NCBI RefSeq assembly: GCF_033095965.1
Contig: NZ_AP026801.1
Span: 883,501-947,500, forward strand
DNA: 64,000 nt
Direction of reading: 5' to 3'
Source of the DNA: Xylocopilactobacillus apis
GTDB taxonomy: Bacteria; Bacillota; Bacilli; Lactobacillales; Lactobacillaceae
Shown piece after piece: positions 6,969-16,535 of the stretch. Made by a program: the position numbers and the translations under genes. Position 1 is the first letter of the stretch; each line of letters opens with the position of its first letter. The notes beneath the pieces were generated by a model. The model was given only the letters and a program-made list of their open reading frames with translations. It searched no databases and was not told the DNA's origin.

Positions 6969-7886
6969 ATGTGGAAAAAATTTATAAACTTTTTAGTAAT
7001 TGGAGCTTTGGCATATTGCCTTATTTTGATTTTTAGTCAAAACGATAAACGGGCAATTAATAATAATGGATTATCTCCAAATGCTCTTGTTTTCCCCACT
7101 AAGAGCAGTGAATCACTGAGGAGTGCGTTAGCCAAAATTGAACATTCAACACAAGATGATGATCAATTTCAGCTTCAATTTATTACATCAAGTGATATTG
7201 TTTACATTTATGATAAAGGAATCACATTAAATTTACCTCTAAATGAAGGCAGAAAATTTTCTAATGAAGATTTTATTGCGGATGTGCCCTTGGCAATTGT
7301 TGGAAAAGATGTTAAAAAGAATGTTTATTTAAATCAGCTTCAAAATTATTATATTCTTGGGAAAAAATATATTTCAATTATTGGATTTACTGGATTTAGA
7401 GAAACAAAACAGCTTAACTCTAAAGTTTTTATTAGTGTTAATAGTCATAATTTGCCGCAAAATGTTAAGTTGAAGCAACTAACAGTAGTTGGGGATGGAC
7501 CAAAAATTATTGAGCATTCTAATAAATTTAGAAAGATTTTTCATTCTTCAAAAGAAAAGAAATTTTTATCTAGTGAAATTCCAATCATTGGTAGTGGCTG
7601 GCTGAAGCATAGCTGGATCTTTATATTTTCTGATCTCTTAGTGATGACAATTATGATTATAGTCATTGCCATTCAATTTGAAACCTATTCTAAAAGTTCG
7701 AGAAAACACATTGATTTATGGATTGCAGTTATTGATTTAATTTTTGTAAGCATTGCTTTATTTATCGGGTTAAAAATGCAGTACATAATTAATGGTTATA
7801 TCATAAGTTTTGTCGTTTATATCTCAACTTTGATCGAAATTTGGTTAGGACACTATTTAGCAAATTATAAAATATTAACAATATGA
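6969..7886 (+). CDS. Membrane protein with a MacB-like extracytoplasmic domain
   Basis: 305 residues. One membrane helix near the start (FINFLVIGALAYCLILIF) is followed by about 190 residues outside the cell and three membrane helices near residues 215-300. The outside domain contains LPLNEGRKFSNEDF, then PLAIVGKDV and YISIIGFTG, the pattern of the MacB_PCD domain of FtsX-like ABC permeases. The topology (one plus three helices) also fits an FtsX-type permease. No partner ATPase gene is adjacent, so a transport role is only a guess. It overlaps the next gene by four bases. Confidence 0.5.
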   Translation: MWKKFINFLVIGALAYCLILIFSQNDKRAINNNGLSPNALVFPTKSSESLRSALAKIEHSTQDDDQFQLQFITSSDIVYIYDKGITLNLPLNEGRKFSNEDFIADVPLAIVGKDVKKNVYLNQLQNYYILGKKYISIIGFTGFRETKQLNSKVFISVNSHNLPQNVKLKQLTVVGDGPKIIEHSNKFRKIFHSSKEKKFLSSEIPIIGSGWLKHSWIFIFSDLLVMTIMIIVIAIQFETYSKSSRKHIDLWIAVIDLIFVSIALFIGLKMQYIINGYIISFVVYISTLIEIWLGHYLANYKILTI

Positions 7887-9211
7887 AATTACCAATTGAA
7901 TTTATCAAAAAATATCAGAAACTATTAGGCTCATCAGCTGATGAGTTTGTAAATTCTTTTAAAAAGCAAAGTATTAGCGCTTTTCGAGTTGAAAATAAAA
8001 GAAATTTAACAGATTTTTCATCATATCAGCCGATTGAGGAAATTCCTAATTCTTATTATGGGAAAATTTCAGGCAATAGCATTGAATTTTTGGCAGGAGC
8101 TCTTTATAGTCAAGAACCTAGTGCCATGTATGTTGCTAAGGTTTTAGCTCCTAAAGAAAATGATTTAGTTCTAGACCTTTGTGCAGCACCCGGAGGAAAA
8201 TCGACGTATCTTGCCTCTCAATTAAATGGAGAGGGTTATTTGTTGGCAAATGATATTGATTTAAAGCGTTCTAAAGTTTTAGCTGAAAATATTGGCCGGA
8301 TGGGCTACTCAAATGTTGCAGTAAGTAATGAGACTCCTGAAAATTTGTCAAAAAAATTCCCTGAAACTTTTTCTAAAATTTTAGTTGACGCTCCTTGCTC
8401 GGGAGAAGGGATGTTTCGAAAAGATCCAGAAGCTATTAAATACTGGAGTAGTGAATATCCTTCTTCTTGTGCCCGTCTTCAAAAAAAGATCCTTTCAAGC
8501 GCTATTAAGATGTTAGCGCCTGAAGGAATCTTGGTTTATTCAACGTGTACTTTTTCTCCCGAAGAGGATGAAGGGGTCGTCTCAAGTATTCTTGAAAGTA
8601 ATCGTGATCTTAAATTATTAGAATTTGATTTTCCAACTGGAGGAGAAGCAGGGGTGCCAGATTTTGGCAATGGTGATCCTGAATTAAAGAAGTGCTTACG
8701 GCTATATCCCCATCGTTACAAAGGAGAAGGTCAATTTATTGCTAAGTTTCAAAAAATGGGTCAAATCAAAAGTCCAAAAAAGTCTAATTTTAAATTGCAA
8801 TCAAAAATTTCACCGATTTTTACAGAATTTATGAATTCTACATTTGTTAATCCAATTTCAGATGTTTTTAATCTTAATGATGCTTATTACTCTTTAGACT
8901 TAACTTTTTATGATTTAGTCAAAGATCTCCATTTAGTTAAAAAAGGAGTTAAAATCGGGGATTTAAAAAAGAATCGGTTTGTTCCGCATCAAGATATATT
9001 TTTGGCCCAGCCGCATTCAAACTTTAAGAAAATTATTGAGTTGGATGGTGATCAATTTCGCGCTTATCGCCACGGTGAAGAATTAAAAATTGAAGAAGTT
9101 TCTCCAACAAAACAATGGGTTGCTTTATCTTATCAAGGTTATGTGTTTGGATTTGGGCATTTAGTTCAAAATCGAATTAAAAATTTTTATCCAAAAAATT
9201 TACGGAATTAG
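7883..9211 (+). CDS. rsmF: RsmF-type rRNA m5C methyltransferase (NOL1/NOP2/Sun family)
   Basis: 442 residues. The SAM-binding motif is DLCAAPGGKST near residue 95; motif IV DAPCSGEGMFRKDPEA holds one catalytic Cys and motif VI STCTFSPEEDE the other. The C-terminal ~140 residues match the extra RNA-binding domains of Firmicute RsmF/YebU-like enzymes that methylate cytosine in 16S rRNA. Which cytosines are modified cannot be read from sequence. The ATG overlaps the preceding gene. Its 3' end overlaps the convergent fni gene by 35 bases. Confidence 0.85.
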   Translation: MKLPIEFIKKYQKLLGSSADEFVNSFKKQSISAFRVENKRNLTDFSSYQPIEEIPNSYYGKISGNSIEFLAGALYSQEPSAMYVAKVLAPKENDLVLDLCAAPGGKSTYLASQLNGEGYLLANDIDLKRSKVLAENIGRMGYSNVAVSNETPENLSKKFPETFSKILVDAPCSGEGMFRKDPEAIKYWSSEYPSSCARLQKKILSSAIKMLAPEGILVYSTCTFSPEEDEGVVSSILESNRDLKLLEFDFPTGGEAGVPDFGNGDPELKKCLRLYPHRYKGEGQFIAKFQKMGQIKSPKKSNFKLQSKISPIFTEFMNSTFVNPISDVFNLNDAYYSLDLTFYDLVKDLHLVKKGVKIGDLKKNRFVPHQDIFLAQPHSNFKKIIELDGDQFRAYRHGEELKIEEVSPTKQWVALSYQGYVFGFGHLVQNRIKNFYPKNLRN

Positions 9212-10205
9212 CGATTTTTGAAGAGGGAATGTAAGGAGCTTGTTTCAATTCTTCAAGATTTTTGGTCCCAATCATTAACATGATTTTTGGAATCATTTCA
9301 ATCCATTCAGTGATCATCGTCTCTAAACTATCAGGATCTCTTTTAATTAATGGATGTAAAAATGTGCCGCTGATTCCAACTAATTTAGCACCTAAAACAT
9401 GAGCTTTGATAATATCAAGCGGGTTTCGAACTCCGCCGCTTCCAATTAAATTTACCGCATATTTTTTGGCAGCAAGTAATGATTCAACGGTACTAAGTCC
9501 TAACTCTTCAAGATAATCAAGATGGTGAGTTTTATTTTGCTGATTTTCAATTTTAATAAAATTAGTCCCGCCAGTTCCTGAGACATCGAAAACTTTTACT
9601 CCAATGTCTGATAACCGTTTTACATCATTAGGATTAATCCCGAATCCGACGGATTTAATAATTACAGGCTGTTCAATTGAATTTACAATATTTTCGATGT
9701 TGTTAAGTAAATGAAAATCTCGATCACCCTCAGAATTAACTAATTCTTGAATTGAGTTCAGATGCAACTGGATTGCGTTTGCATCAATCATTTTAATCGC
9801 TTCTTTAACATGCTCAATTTTTTGATTTGCGCTTAGATTAGCAATAATAAAACCATCGGGATTTTTTTCTCTAACTACAGAAAAACTATCTTTTGTGTTT
9901 TGATCGATGATGCCAATTTTTTGGGAACCAACTGCCATTGCTAAATGATATTTATTAGCAATGGTCGCTAGTTGAGAATTGATTTCTTTGGCTCTAGAAG
10001 ATCCACCAGTCATTGCATTAATAAAAAAGGAATGTAAAAAGTGAGAACCTAAAATATCAATTGTTGGATCCACCTCTGATAAATTTAATTCTGGTATCAG
10101 GGTGGGAACTAGGCGAATTTCATCAAAGTCGTTTTTTTGATTTGGGTCATAGTATTTTTCGAAAAGACTTAAATGTTCATTCTTTCTTTGTAGTGCGTCA
10201 CTCAA
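9177..10205 (-). CDS. fni: Type 2 isopentenyl-diphosphate delta-isomerase
   Basis: 342 residues of the FMN-dependent isomerase that interconverts IPP and DMAPP. Visible motifs are the opening RKNEHL (substrate binding), MTGG in FINAMTGGSS, AVGSQ, the HLNSIQE segment with the catalytic Gln, and GSGGVRNPLDIIKA in the FMN phosphate site near residue 255. It is the last gene of the mevalonate operon, overlapping pmk by four bases. Type 2 enzymes are typical of Gram-positive cocci and lactobacilli. Confidence 0.95.
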   Translation of the reverse strand: MSDALQRKNEHLSLFEKYYDPNQKNDFDEIRLVPTLIPELNLSEVDPTIDILGSHFLHSFFINAMTGGSSRAKEINSQLATIANKYHLAMAVGSQKIGIIDQNTKDSFSVVREKNPDGFIIANLSANQKIEHVKEAIKMIDANAIQLHLNSIQELVNSEGDRDFHLLNNIENIVNSIEQPVIIKSVGFGINPNDVKRLSDIGVKVFDVSGTGGTNFIKIENQQNKTHHLDYLEELGLSTVESLLAAKKYAVNLIGSGGVRNPLDIIKAHVLGAKLVGISGTFLHPLIKRDPDSLETMITEWIEMIPKIMLMIGTKNLEELKQAPYIPSSKIANSVNFLDKNF

Positions 10206-11188
10206 TTAACCACCTCCAAGTTTAATGGAATAATATTTTCATGCTCCCAATTGTTATAAAGGGACTCTTTTTTTTGTTCACAAGCAATTGCAATCCCGCA
10301 GTCACCGCCACCTGCTCCAGATTGTTTGGCTGGTATTTTTAATTTATTAGCAGATAATACTAGTTTTTTTAAAGGAGGGGAAAATATACCAAGATTGTAT
10401 CGAAGGTCAAAATTCCAATACAAATTTGCAATATTTTGAAAGACATTTGTAACCCCTGGCTGGTCATTAATTAAATTGCGATATAAAAGATTTGTTAACT
10501 CATCTACTTTTTGACTGAAATCAGTTTTTACTTTGGCAGGCAGGTTATTAAATTTGTTTACTCCCATTGAAGTTTTATAAGGCTCGCCGGTGAACCCAAT
10601 AAATAATTTGAGATTACTCGGCCAAGAAAAAGTTTGTATTTTTAGTGGAGAATCTAAATTTTTAGGCTTTTGATAATAAATGGGTTTTTGAAAAGAAGCA
10701 ATCGCTATATCACCAAACGAACTTTCTTGAAATTGATCAATCTGTGCCTTTAAAGCTAAATGATAAGTCTCTGTTGCGTTAATTTCTACTTTATATAAAG
10801 CAAGGATCGCTTTAATTGTTGCGACGGTGATTGCTCCAGAAGATCCAAGACCGATTTTTCCATAGGTAAGATCTTCAAGATCACTTTCGATAATTAAAGA
10901 AAAATTGTTTAAATTTATTTTTTTATCAAGCAAGAAAGAACGAACCGTCTTAAGAGACTTAAAAATGGGGAGCCAATAATCACTTACTTCTAATTCAGTT
11001 TGTAATTTAATAAAATTAACTTTAAGTTCTTTTTGACCGCTTTTAATTATTGAAAATTCATTTTGAAAAAATTTAATTTGGACTGATAAATAACGATTTA
11101 CCGGGACAATTAAAGAATGGTAGAGAGGAGAAACAGCGGCATACTCACCCGAAATAAAAAGTTTTCCCGGTACTTTAATTTTAATCAA
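10202..11188 (-). CDS. mvaK2: Phosphomevalonate kinase
   Basis: 328 residues, GHMP kinase family. It opens with IKVPGKLFISGEYAAVSPLY, contains the ATP loop GKIGLGSSGAITVATI near residue 115 and the C-terminal motif SGAGGGDCGIAI near residue 293. It phosphorylates mevalonate-5-phosphate to the diphosphate. It overlaps mvaD by eight bases on one side and fni by four on the other, so translation is probably coupled. Confidence 0.95.
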   Translation of the reverse strand: MIKIKVPGKLFISGEYAAVSPLYHSLIVPVNRYLSVQIKFFQNEFSIIKSGQKELKVNFIKLQTELEVSDYWLPIFKSLKTVRSFLLDKKINLNNFSLIIESDLEDLTYGKIGLGSSGAITVATIKAILALYKVEINATETYHLALKAQIDQFQESSFGDIAIASFQKPIYYQKPKNLDSPLKIQTFSWPSNLKLFIGFTGEPYKTSMGVNKFNNLPAKVKTDFSQKVDELTNLLYRNLINDQPGVTNVFQNIANLYWNFDLRYNLGIFSPPLKKLVLSANKLKIPAKQSGAGGGDCGIAIACEQKKESLYNNWEHENIIPLNLEVVN

Positions 11189-12128
11189 TTAACTTAGCCC
11201 CTTCTCCTGGGAAACTTAAAGTGTAATCCCAATCTTTGAATTCTTTTTCTACGGCTGCCAATTTATCTTTAAGAGTAAAAACTTTAACATTTGGTCCCGC
11301 ATCTAGCGAAAAATAAATCGGTAATTTTTTTTCCGCTCTAATTTTCCTCACTTGATCCATTAATTTAAGGGAATCAGGTGAAAAATAAATAATAGAAGGT
11401 TTAGCAGCAATGGTTGCTGCGTGCATCCCTAGTGAATTAGCTTCTCCTAGAGCTAATAAATTCTGCCAATCACTATTTTTAACGAGTTCTAAAGCATCTC
11501 TAAAGTCAGCTGTTGACCGTTTAATCCACGAGTCATAATAAGGAGACGTTTTTTTTACAATTTCCATTGCCTTAGTACTTGAAATTTTTTTGGGACTTTT
11601 ATCATTGGTAAATGAAAGAACGACTAGGGGGATTTGATCTGAACTCACAATTGAAGTTCCAAATGATGTTTTGTCAGTCCCACACTGCCATGCAACTAAA
11701 CCTTCGTCTATTGAACGAGTTGCAGATCCTGAACCAATTCTAGCTAAACGAGAAAGTTGGTCATGATTTAAGTTTAATTTATATTCTTGACTGCATGCGA
11801 CACTTAAGGCAGCAAACCCGCTGGCAGATGATGCATGACCGGCTGAAGTTGGAAAATTGTTACGAGTTTCAATTACTGAAAATGTTTGACATTCAGCAAG
11901 CTCTCTAACTTTATTCATAAAAGTAGAAATCTTAGGGCTCTCAATTTTTTTCCCATTCAAAATAAAAACATCCTGCTTCAGTTTTGGATCAAGCCTAACT
12001 GAGGTAGATGTTTTAAGGCCGCTTAAGGTTAGAGAAAGGCTGGGTGAGGCGGGTAAATTAAGAGTTGGATCTTCTTTGCCCCAATATTTAATCAGAGCAA
12101 TATTTGGATGAGCAGTTGATTTTGCCAT
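11181..12128 (-). CDS. mvaD: Diphosphomevalonate decarboxylase
   Basis: 315 residues. Family motifs are AHPNIALIKYWGKED at the start, NNFPTSAGHASSASGFAAL (the phosphate loop) near residue 90, GSATRSIDEG near 153 and SLDAGPNVKVF near 273. The enzyme decarboxylates mevalonate diphosphate to IPP with use of ATP. It begins one base after the mevalonate kinase stop. Confidence 0.96.
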   Translation of the reverse strand: MAKSTAHPNIALIKYWGKEDPTLNLPASPSLSLTLSGLKTSTSVRLDPKLKQDVFILNGKKIESPKISTFMNKVRELAECQTFSVIETRNNFPTSAGHASSASGFAALSVACSQEYKLNLNHDQLSRLARIGSGSATRSIDEGLVAWQCGTDKTSFGTSIVSSDQIPLVVLSFTNDKSPKKISSTKAMEIVKKTSPYYDSWIKRSTADFRDALELVKNSDWQNLLALGEANSLGMHAATIAAKPSIIYFSPDSLKLMDQVRKIRAEKKLPIYFSLDAGPNVKVFTLKDKLAAVEKEFKDWDYTLSFPGEGAKLID

Positions 12129-12129
12129 T

Positions 12130-13092
12130 TCAATTACAATACTCGTTTAAAGAAATGATATGGGTAAAATTAGCCTTTTCTTGACAGAAAATCCGTTCTA
12201 ATTTTACAGCTGATTCATAATCTTTCATTAAAGCAAAAATACTACCGCCTAAACCACTACCAGTAATTTTTGCTCCCAGACTTCCATTTTTGTGGGCTAA
12301 TTTGATCAAATCATCAATTTTGGCAGTACTAAGCTGCATTTTTGAAAGAATTTGTTGATTTTCAGATAAATCTAGGCCAAATTTTTCAAGATTTCCATTT
12401 TGTAAATGATCAATTGCACGATAAGTAATTCCTTCAATAGAATTAAAATATTCAGTATACAGTGCGGGGTGCATTTTGGCGTTTTCAGAAACCTTTTTAA
12501 CAGCATTTTTGGTAATGCCATTTTTCGGAGTAGTTGCAATGACTAAATATCCCTCTAGGTTTCTGTTAATCTGAAATTTAACTGGTTTTTTATTTTTTTG
12601 AAAAATGATCGGTGTATCACTGCCGGAAGTTATTAAATCAAGACCGCTGGGGTTAGTATGAACAATTTTTTCCGAAACATTAGCTAGATGATAAAGTTCA
12701 ATAAATGATAAATTAGTTTGGAAGTAATTATCCAACGCTTTAGCTAAACTCCATGCTACTGCAGCACTTGAACCAAGACCGCTTGCTTCTGGAATCGAAC
12801 TTTCAATGTTAACTTGAAAGTTCGAACCTGTCTCTTCAATATAGATTAAAAAGTCTTTAATTAATGCGTATAATGATGGCAGGATATTTTTGCAGTTCTC
12901 TAAATTTCCAAAGAAAAATTTACTTTTAAGGTAAATTCCTTTTTGGAAATTATTAGAGATATAAACTTTAGTTTGTAGAGTATTAATTGGAATTGCAAGC
13001 GCAGGTCGATTAAATACAACTGCATGTTCGCCATTAAGAATTAATTTACCGGATGCAACAGAGCTTGCAGGCGTTTTGGTTAAAGTTTTTAT
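12130..13092 (-). CDS. mvk: Mevalonate kinase, apparent AUA start
   Basis: 320 residues if started at the ATA at 13092. Motifs: ASGKLILNGEHAVVFNRPA at the N-terminus, IPEASGLGSSAAVAWSLAKA (ATP loop) near residue 105 and KITGSGLGGSIFALMK near 275. It makes phosphomevalonate, the first step of the operon. An in-frame TAA at 13117-13119 closes the frame upstream, and no ATG, GTG or TTG occurs in frame until a TTG at 12735, which lies after the ATP loop and cannot be the start. GGGGGG at 13101-13107, eight bases before the ATA, can act as Shine-Dalgarno. A sequencing error turning ATG into ATA is the alternative. Confidence 0.85.
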   Translation of the reverse strand: MKTLTKTPASSVASGKLILNGEHAVVFNRPALAIPINTLQTKVYISNNFQKGIYLKSKFFFGNLENCKNILPSLYALIKDFLIYIEETGSNFQVNIESSIPEASGLGSSAAVAWSLAKALDNYFQTNLSFIELYHLANVSEKIVHTNPSGLDLITSGSDTPIIFQKNKKPVKFQINRNLEGYLVIATTPKNGITKNAVKKVSENAKMHPALYTEYFNSIEGITYRAIDHLQNGNLEKFGLDLSENQQILSKMQLSTAKIDDLIKLAHKNGSLGAKITGSGLGGSIFALMKDYESAVKLERIFCQEKANFTHIISLNEYCN

Positions 13093-13208
13093 TTTCGGAT
13101 CCCCCCGATTTATTTGTTAGATTAGATATGTATATTCTAAAACTTTGCCATTTTAATTTTTAAAAAAGGTTAAAAATAAAAAAAAAATTAATAAATAAGG
13201 AAAATATA

Positions 13209-16200
13209 TTGGCTTTAAAAATTTTACAAGGTAATGCAAAATCCGATTTTTTAGATATCATCGCTGATAAGATCTTATCACTTCCTGCAAAAGAAGATAC
13301 ATTTTTGATTGTACCAAATAATTTAAAATTCAAAACCGAAATTAACATTTTGAACCTTTTAAAACAGAAAACAAGTGATTCTCAATCTAGTTTTTTTAGT
13401 TTGCCGAACTTAAAAATATATTCTTTCAACCGTTTGGTTTGGTATTTCCTCAATGATTCCTCCTACTTTCAACTGCCAGAGTTAACAACAAGTATGAAAG
13501 ATATGATTTTAACTTCGATTTTACTAGATCATAACGATGAATTAAAAGTTTATCGGAATTTTACTAGTGATACTGGATTTATTGACCTATTACGGGAACA
13601 GATCGAAATATTTGAAAAAGAAGGTATATCTTACAAAGATTTGTTGGAGTTAGAGGGAGAGAATTTAGATTTAGACAAAAATTCTGATTTATCTTTAATT
13701 TATCAAAACTACGAAAAAGCGATCGATCAGCCTTTTAGGAATGAACAATGTGATTTTGTTTATCTATCGCAGTATTTAGCCACAAAGGATTTAAGTCAGA
13801 CCAATTTTATATTTTTTAATTATCTTCAATTTACAAAAGTTGAGACTGATCTTTTGATGCTTTTAATCGAAAAAGCCAAAAATGTCTATTATGTAAACTA
13901 CCATGATGCGGTTTTAAAATATGATCCGACATTAGAAAATTTAAATTTATTAAATATCAAGTCTGAACAAATTGATTGCAGCAATAATGAGAATAATCAG
14001 CTGGCAGCTATTTTTGATTCTAAACTTAAGGTTACTGAGGAACAGCCAAAAATTAAAATTTATCGATGTTTAGATAGATATTCTGAAGTTAAAAATCTGG
14101 CACTTAAAATTGTACATTTGGTTCGAAACGAGTCCGTGCGTTATAACGACATTTTAATTTTAGGCAGTCAGATTAATAATTACGAAGTTATTTTTAAAGA
14201 AATATTTAGCGAATATCAAATTCCATACTTTGGTGAATTTACCAATTCAATGAAAAACGCAACGATCACTTTTATATTAAAAAAGTTATTGGATTTAGTT
14301 AACCGTCGAATTAGTATTGATGATATTTTTGATCTCTTAAAGACTCAAATGTTTGATGTACCAACTGAGGTTTTAATAGATGCAGAAAATTTTGCATTAA
14401 AGTTAGGGATCTCTGGTTATGATTTTCTTTTTCTAGATTTAGATAATGAGAAATTAAAACGTTCTTTTCCTAGAGATGAGTCAAAACTCGAGCACTTTTT
14501 ATTAGCCAAAAGATTGGTTTGCGATCTGTTAGTTCCTTTGATTAGCAGTTTAAAACGGAGTAAAAGTGCTAATGAATATGCAAATATTCTTTATGATTTT
14601 CTTAGTGAAGAAGGCATTTTTGATAAATTTAATCAAACAAAAAATGATTTTTACGAAGCAGGCCAGCAGCTTGAAGGGGATCAAATTGAGCAAGAAATCA
14701 ATACCTTTACTAAATTGCTTGATGAAATAACCGTTATTTTTGGAGATCGAGAAATTTCCTTAAACGATTTTTCGATTGTTTTATTAAATGGTTTTAAGAC
14801 CAAAACTTATGCTATGGTTCCAGCAGTCATCGATGCTGTTCAGATCTCAGATATCAATAAGGTAAATCTACCGGATTATAAATATGTGTGGATTATTAAT
14901 TCGGTAGACGGCAACTTACCTTTTGTTCATGATCGAAATGAATATCTTTTATCAAGTGAAGAATTTGAAGATATTGCCAAACAAACTAATAATAATTTTC
15001 TTCTGCATTACATCGTCAATTTTCAAAATGAAACAGAACGTAAAATGGATTATTTATCAATGAGTCTGCCAAAAACAGAACTTTATTTGAGCTATGCTTC
15101 TCAAGATCAAGAATTTCCGCTTTTACCATCAAGTTATATCAGAGATATTCATGAAAAATTTCAAATTCCCATTCAAGATTTTGATGATCGGCCTGAGAAT
15201 TTCGATTTTAACGAGAGATTAATCAATCCTTCAACCTCATTAACTGACCTTGTTCAAATTATCAACCAGTCTTTAAGTGACCGTAACTCTATTGATGCAA
15301 ATTGGACATCACTATTTATGTGGTTTAAACAAAATCAAGGCGAAGATTTTAGAAAAGTTTTACAAGCTCTAGAAATAAGCGATAACCATATTATCGAACC
15401 GACAGTAATTGAAAAGATTTTTGAAAATAGTTTGCTTTTATCAATAACTAATATGGAAACTTATTTTCGCAACCCTTACGAATTTTTTGTTAAATATGTT
15501 TTAAAAATTAGAGAGCGACAGATTTCAGAAGTAAATCCGCTAGTGAGCGGTTTAGTTTTTCACGAAGTTTTAGATCACTTTTTTAAAATCATAAAAAAAG
15601 AAAACAAGAATCTAAATGAATTAAGTGATCATGATCTGGAAAATATTACAAATGATGTTTACAAAGAAGTTCTTAACAATCAGCATTTAGACTTTTTACT
15701 TAATGATCCAATTAATAAGTTTAATATCGGAATTCTTAGACAGACGGTGATGTCAACTTTGCGTTCAATAAAAATGCAGGGATTAAGAAGTATTCCGCTT
15801 TTTACAGAAAAGTCTTTTGGAATGTCTGGTGATGATATTCAGCCGATTTATACGTTAGGTCAAAATCAACTTTTAAAAATAAACGGCAAGATTGATCGAC
15901 TAGATTTGTTTGAAAAAAATGGCGAACAATTTTTTAACGTCATTGACTATAAATCTTCTAATCGCAAATTTGATCTTAATGATTTTTATTCCGGGTTAAA
16001 TCTTCAACTAATTACCTATTTGCAAATTTTAAAAAATTATTATTTTAAAGAACCATTTCAAAAAGTGGGAGGCAGTTTCTTTTATCAAATTCAAGATCCT
16101 ACGATTGAACATGAAAGTATTAAAACGAGTTTTGATCAGAGTTGGATCAAAAATTATAAGTATAATGGCCCGTTTTTAAATGATGAGAATTATTTAAAGA

Positions 16201-16535
16201 TCATTTCAGATGATTTAGCAGCGAATGATTTAAACTGGAAAGATCTTTTTCCCACACCTAAAACTAAAAAGAATCAAAATGCTTATACAGAAGATGAATT
16301 TAACACGATTTTTGATTTCAATGAGAAGAGATTTAAAACGCTAGGTGAAATGATTTATTCTGGGAAGTTTAGACAAAAGATTCTTTTTAAGACTTTTGAA
16401 GATATTCAAAAGTATCGCAGTAACGCTTATCAAGCAATTCTATTATTTGATCCTGAAATCAATAAAGATTTTCGGATTTGGAGATCTCAAAGCCCGGATG
16501 ATTTACTACGTCAAATGAGAGGTGATGCCAAATGA
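13209..16535 (+). CDS. rexB: ATP-dependent nuclease subunit RexB (AddB)
   Basis: 1108 residues. Subunit B of the RexAB (AddAB) helicase-nuclease that resects double-strand ends for recombination. The C-terminal nuclease shows GKIDRLDLF near residue 893 and VIDYKSS near 912. No Walker A motif is present at the N-terminus, normal for RexB, and the four cysteines that hold an iron-sulphur cluster in Bacillus AddB are missing (NPYEFF near residue 754 and NAYQAILLF at the end). TTG start with AAGG nine bases upstream. It overlaps rexA by four bases and is divergent from the mevalonate operon. Confidence 0.92.
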   Translation: MALKILQGNAKSDFLDIIADKILSLPAKEDTFLIVPNNLKFKTEINILNLLKQKTSDSQSSFFSLPNLKIYSFNRLVWYFLNDSSYFQLPELTTSMKDMILTSILLDHNDELKVYRNFTSDTGFIDLLREQIEIFEKEGISYKDLLELEGENLDLDKNSDLSLIYQNYEKAIDQPFRNEQCDFVYLSQYLATKDLSQTNFIFFNYLQFTKVETDLLMLLIEKAKNVYYVNYHDAVLKYDPTLENLNLLNIKSEQIDCSNNENNQLAAIFDSKLKVTEEQPKIKIYRCLDRYSEVKNLALKIVHLVRNESVRYNDILILGSQINNYEVIFKEIFSEYQIPYFGEFTNSMKNATITFILKKLLDLVNRRISIDDIFDLLKTQMFDVPTEVLIDAENFALKLGISGYDFLFLDLDNEKLKRSFPRDESKLEHFLLAKRLVCDLLVPLISSLKRSKSANEYANILYDFLSEEGIFDKFNQTKNDFYEAGQQLEGDQIEQEINTFTKLLDEITVIFGDREISLNDFSIVLLNGFKTKTYAMVPAVIDAVQISDINKVNLPDYKYVWIINSVDGNLPFVHDRNEYLLSSEEFEDIAKQTNNNFLLHYIVNFQNETERKMDYLSMSLPKTELYLSYASQDQEFPLLPSSYIRDIHEKFQIPIQDFDDRPENFDFNERLINPSTSLTDLVQIINQSLSDRNSIDANWTSLFMWFKQNQGEDFRKVLQALEISDNHIIEPTVIEKIFENSLLLSITNMETYFRNPYEFFVKYVLKIRERQISEVNPLVSGLVFHEVLDHFFKIIKKENKNLNELSDHDLENITNDVYKEVLNNQHLDFLLNDPINKFNIGILRQTVMSTLRSIKMQGLRSIPLFTEKSFGMSGDDIQPIYTLGQNQLLKINGKIDRLDLFEKNGEQFFNVIDYKSSNRKFDLNDFYSGLNLQLITYLQILKNYYFKEPFQKVGGSFFYQIQDPTIEHESIKTSFDQSWIKNYKYNGPFLNDENYLKIISDDLAANDLNWKDLFPTPKTKKNQNAYTEDEFNTIFDFNEKRFKTLGEMIYSGKFRQKILFKTFEDIQKYRSNAYQAILLFDPEINKDFRIWRSQSPDDLLRQMRGDAK

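Noticed and set aside
12130..12735. A short mevalonate kinase of 201 residues starting at TTG 12735
   Set aside because: It would lack the ATP-binding loop and N-terminal motif, which are encoded without interruption upstream.
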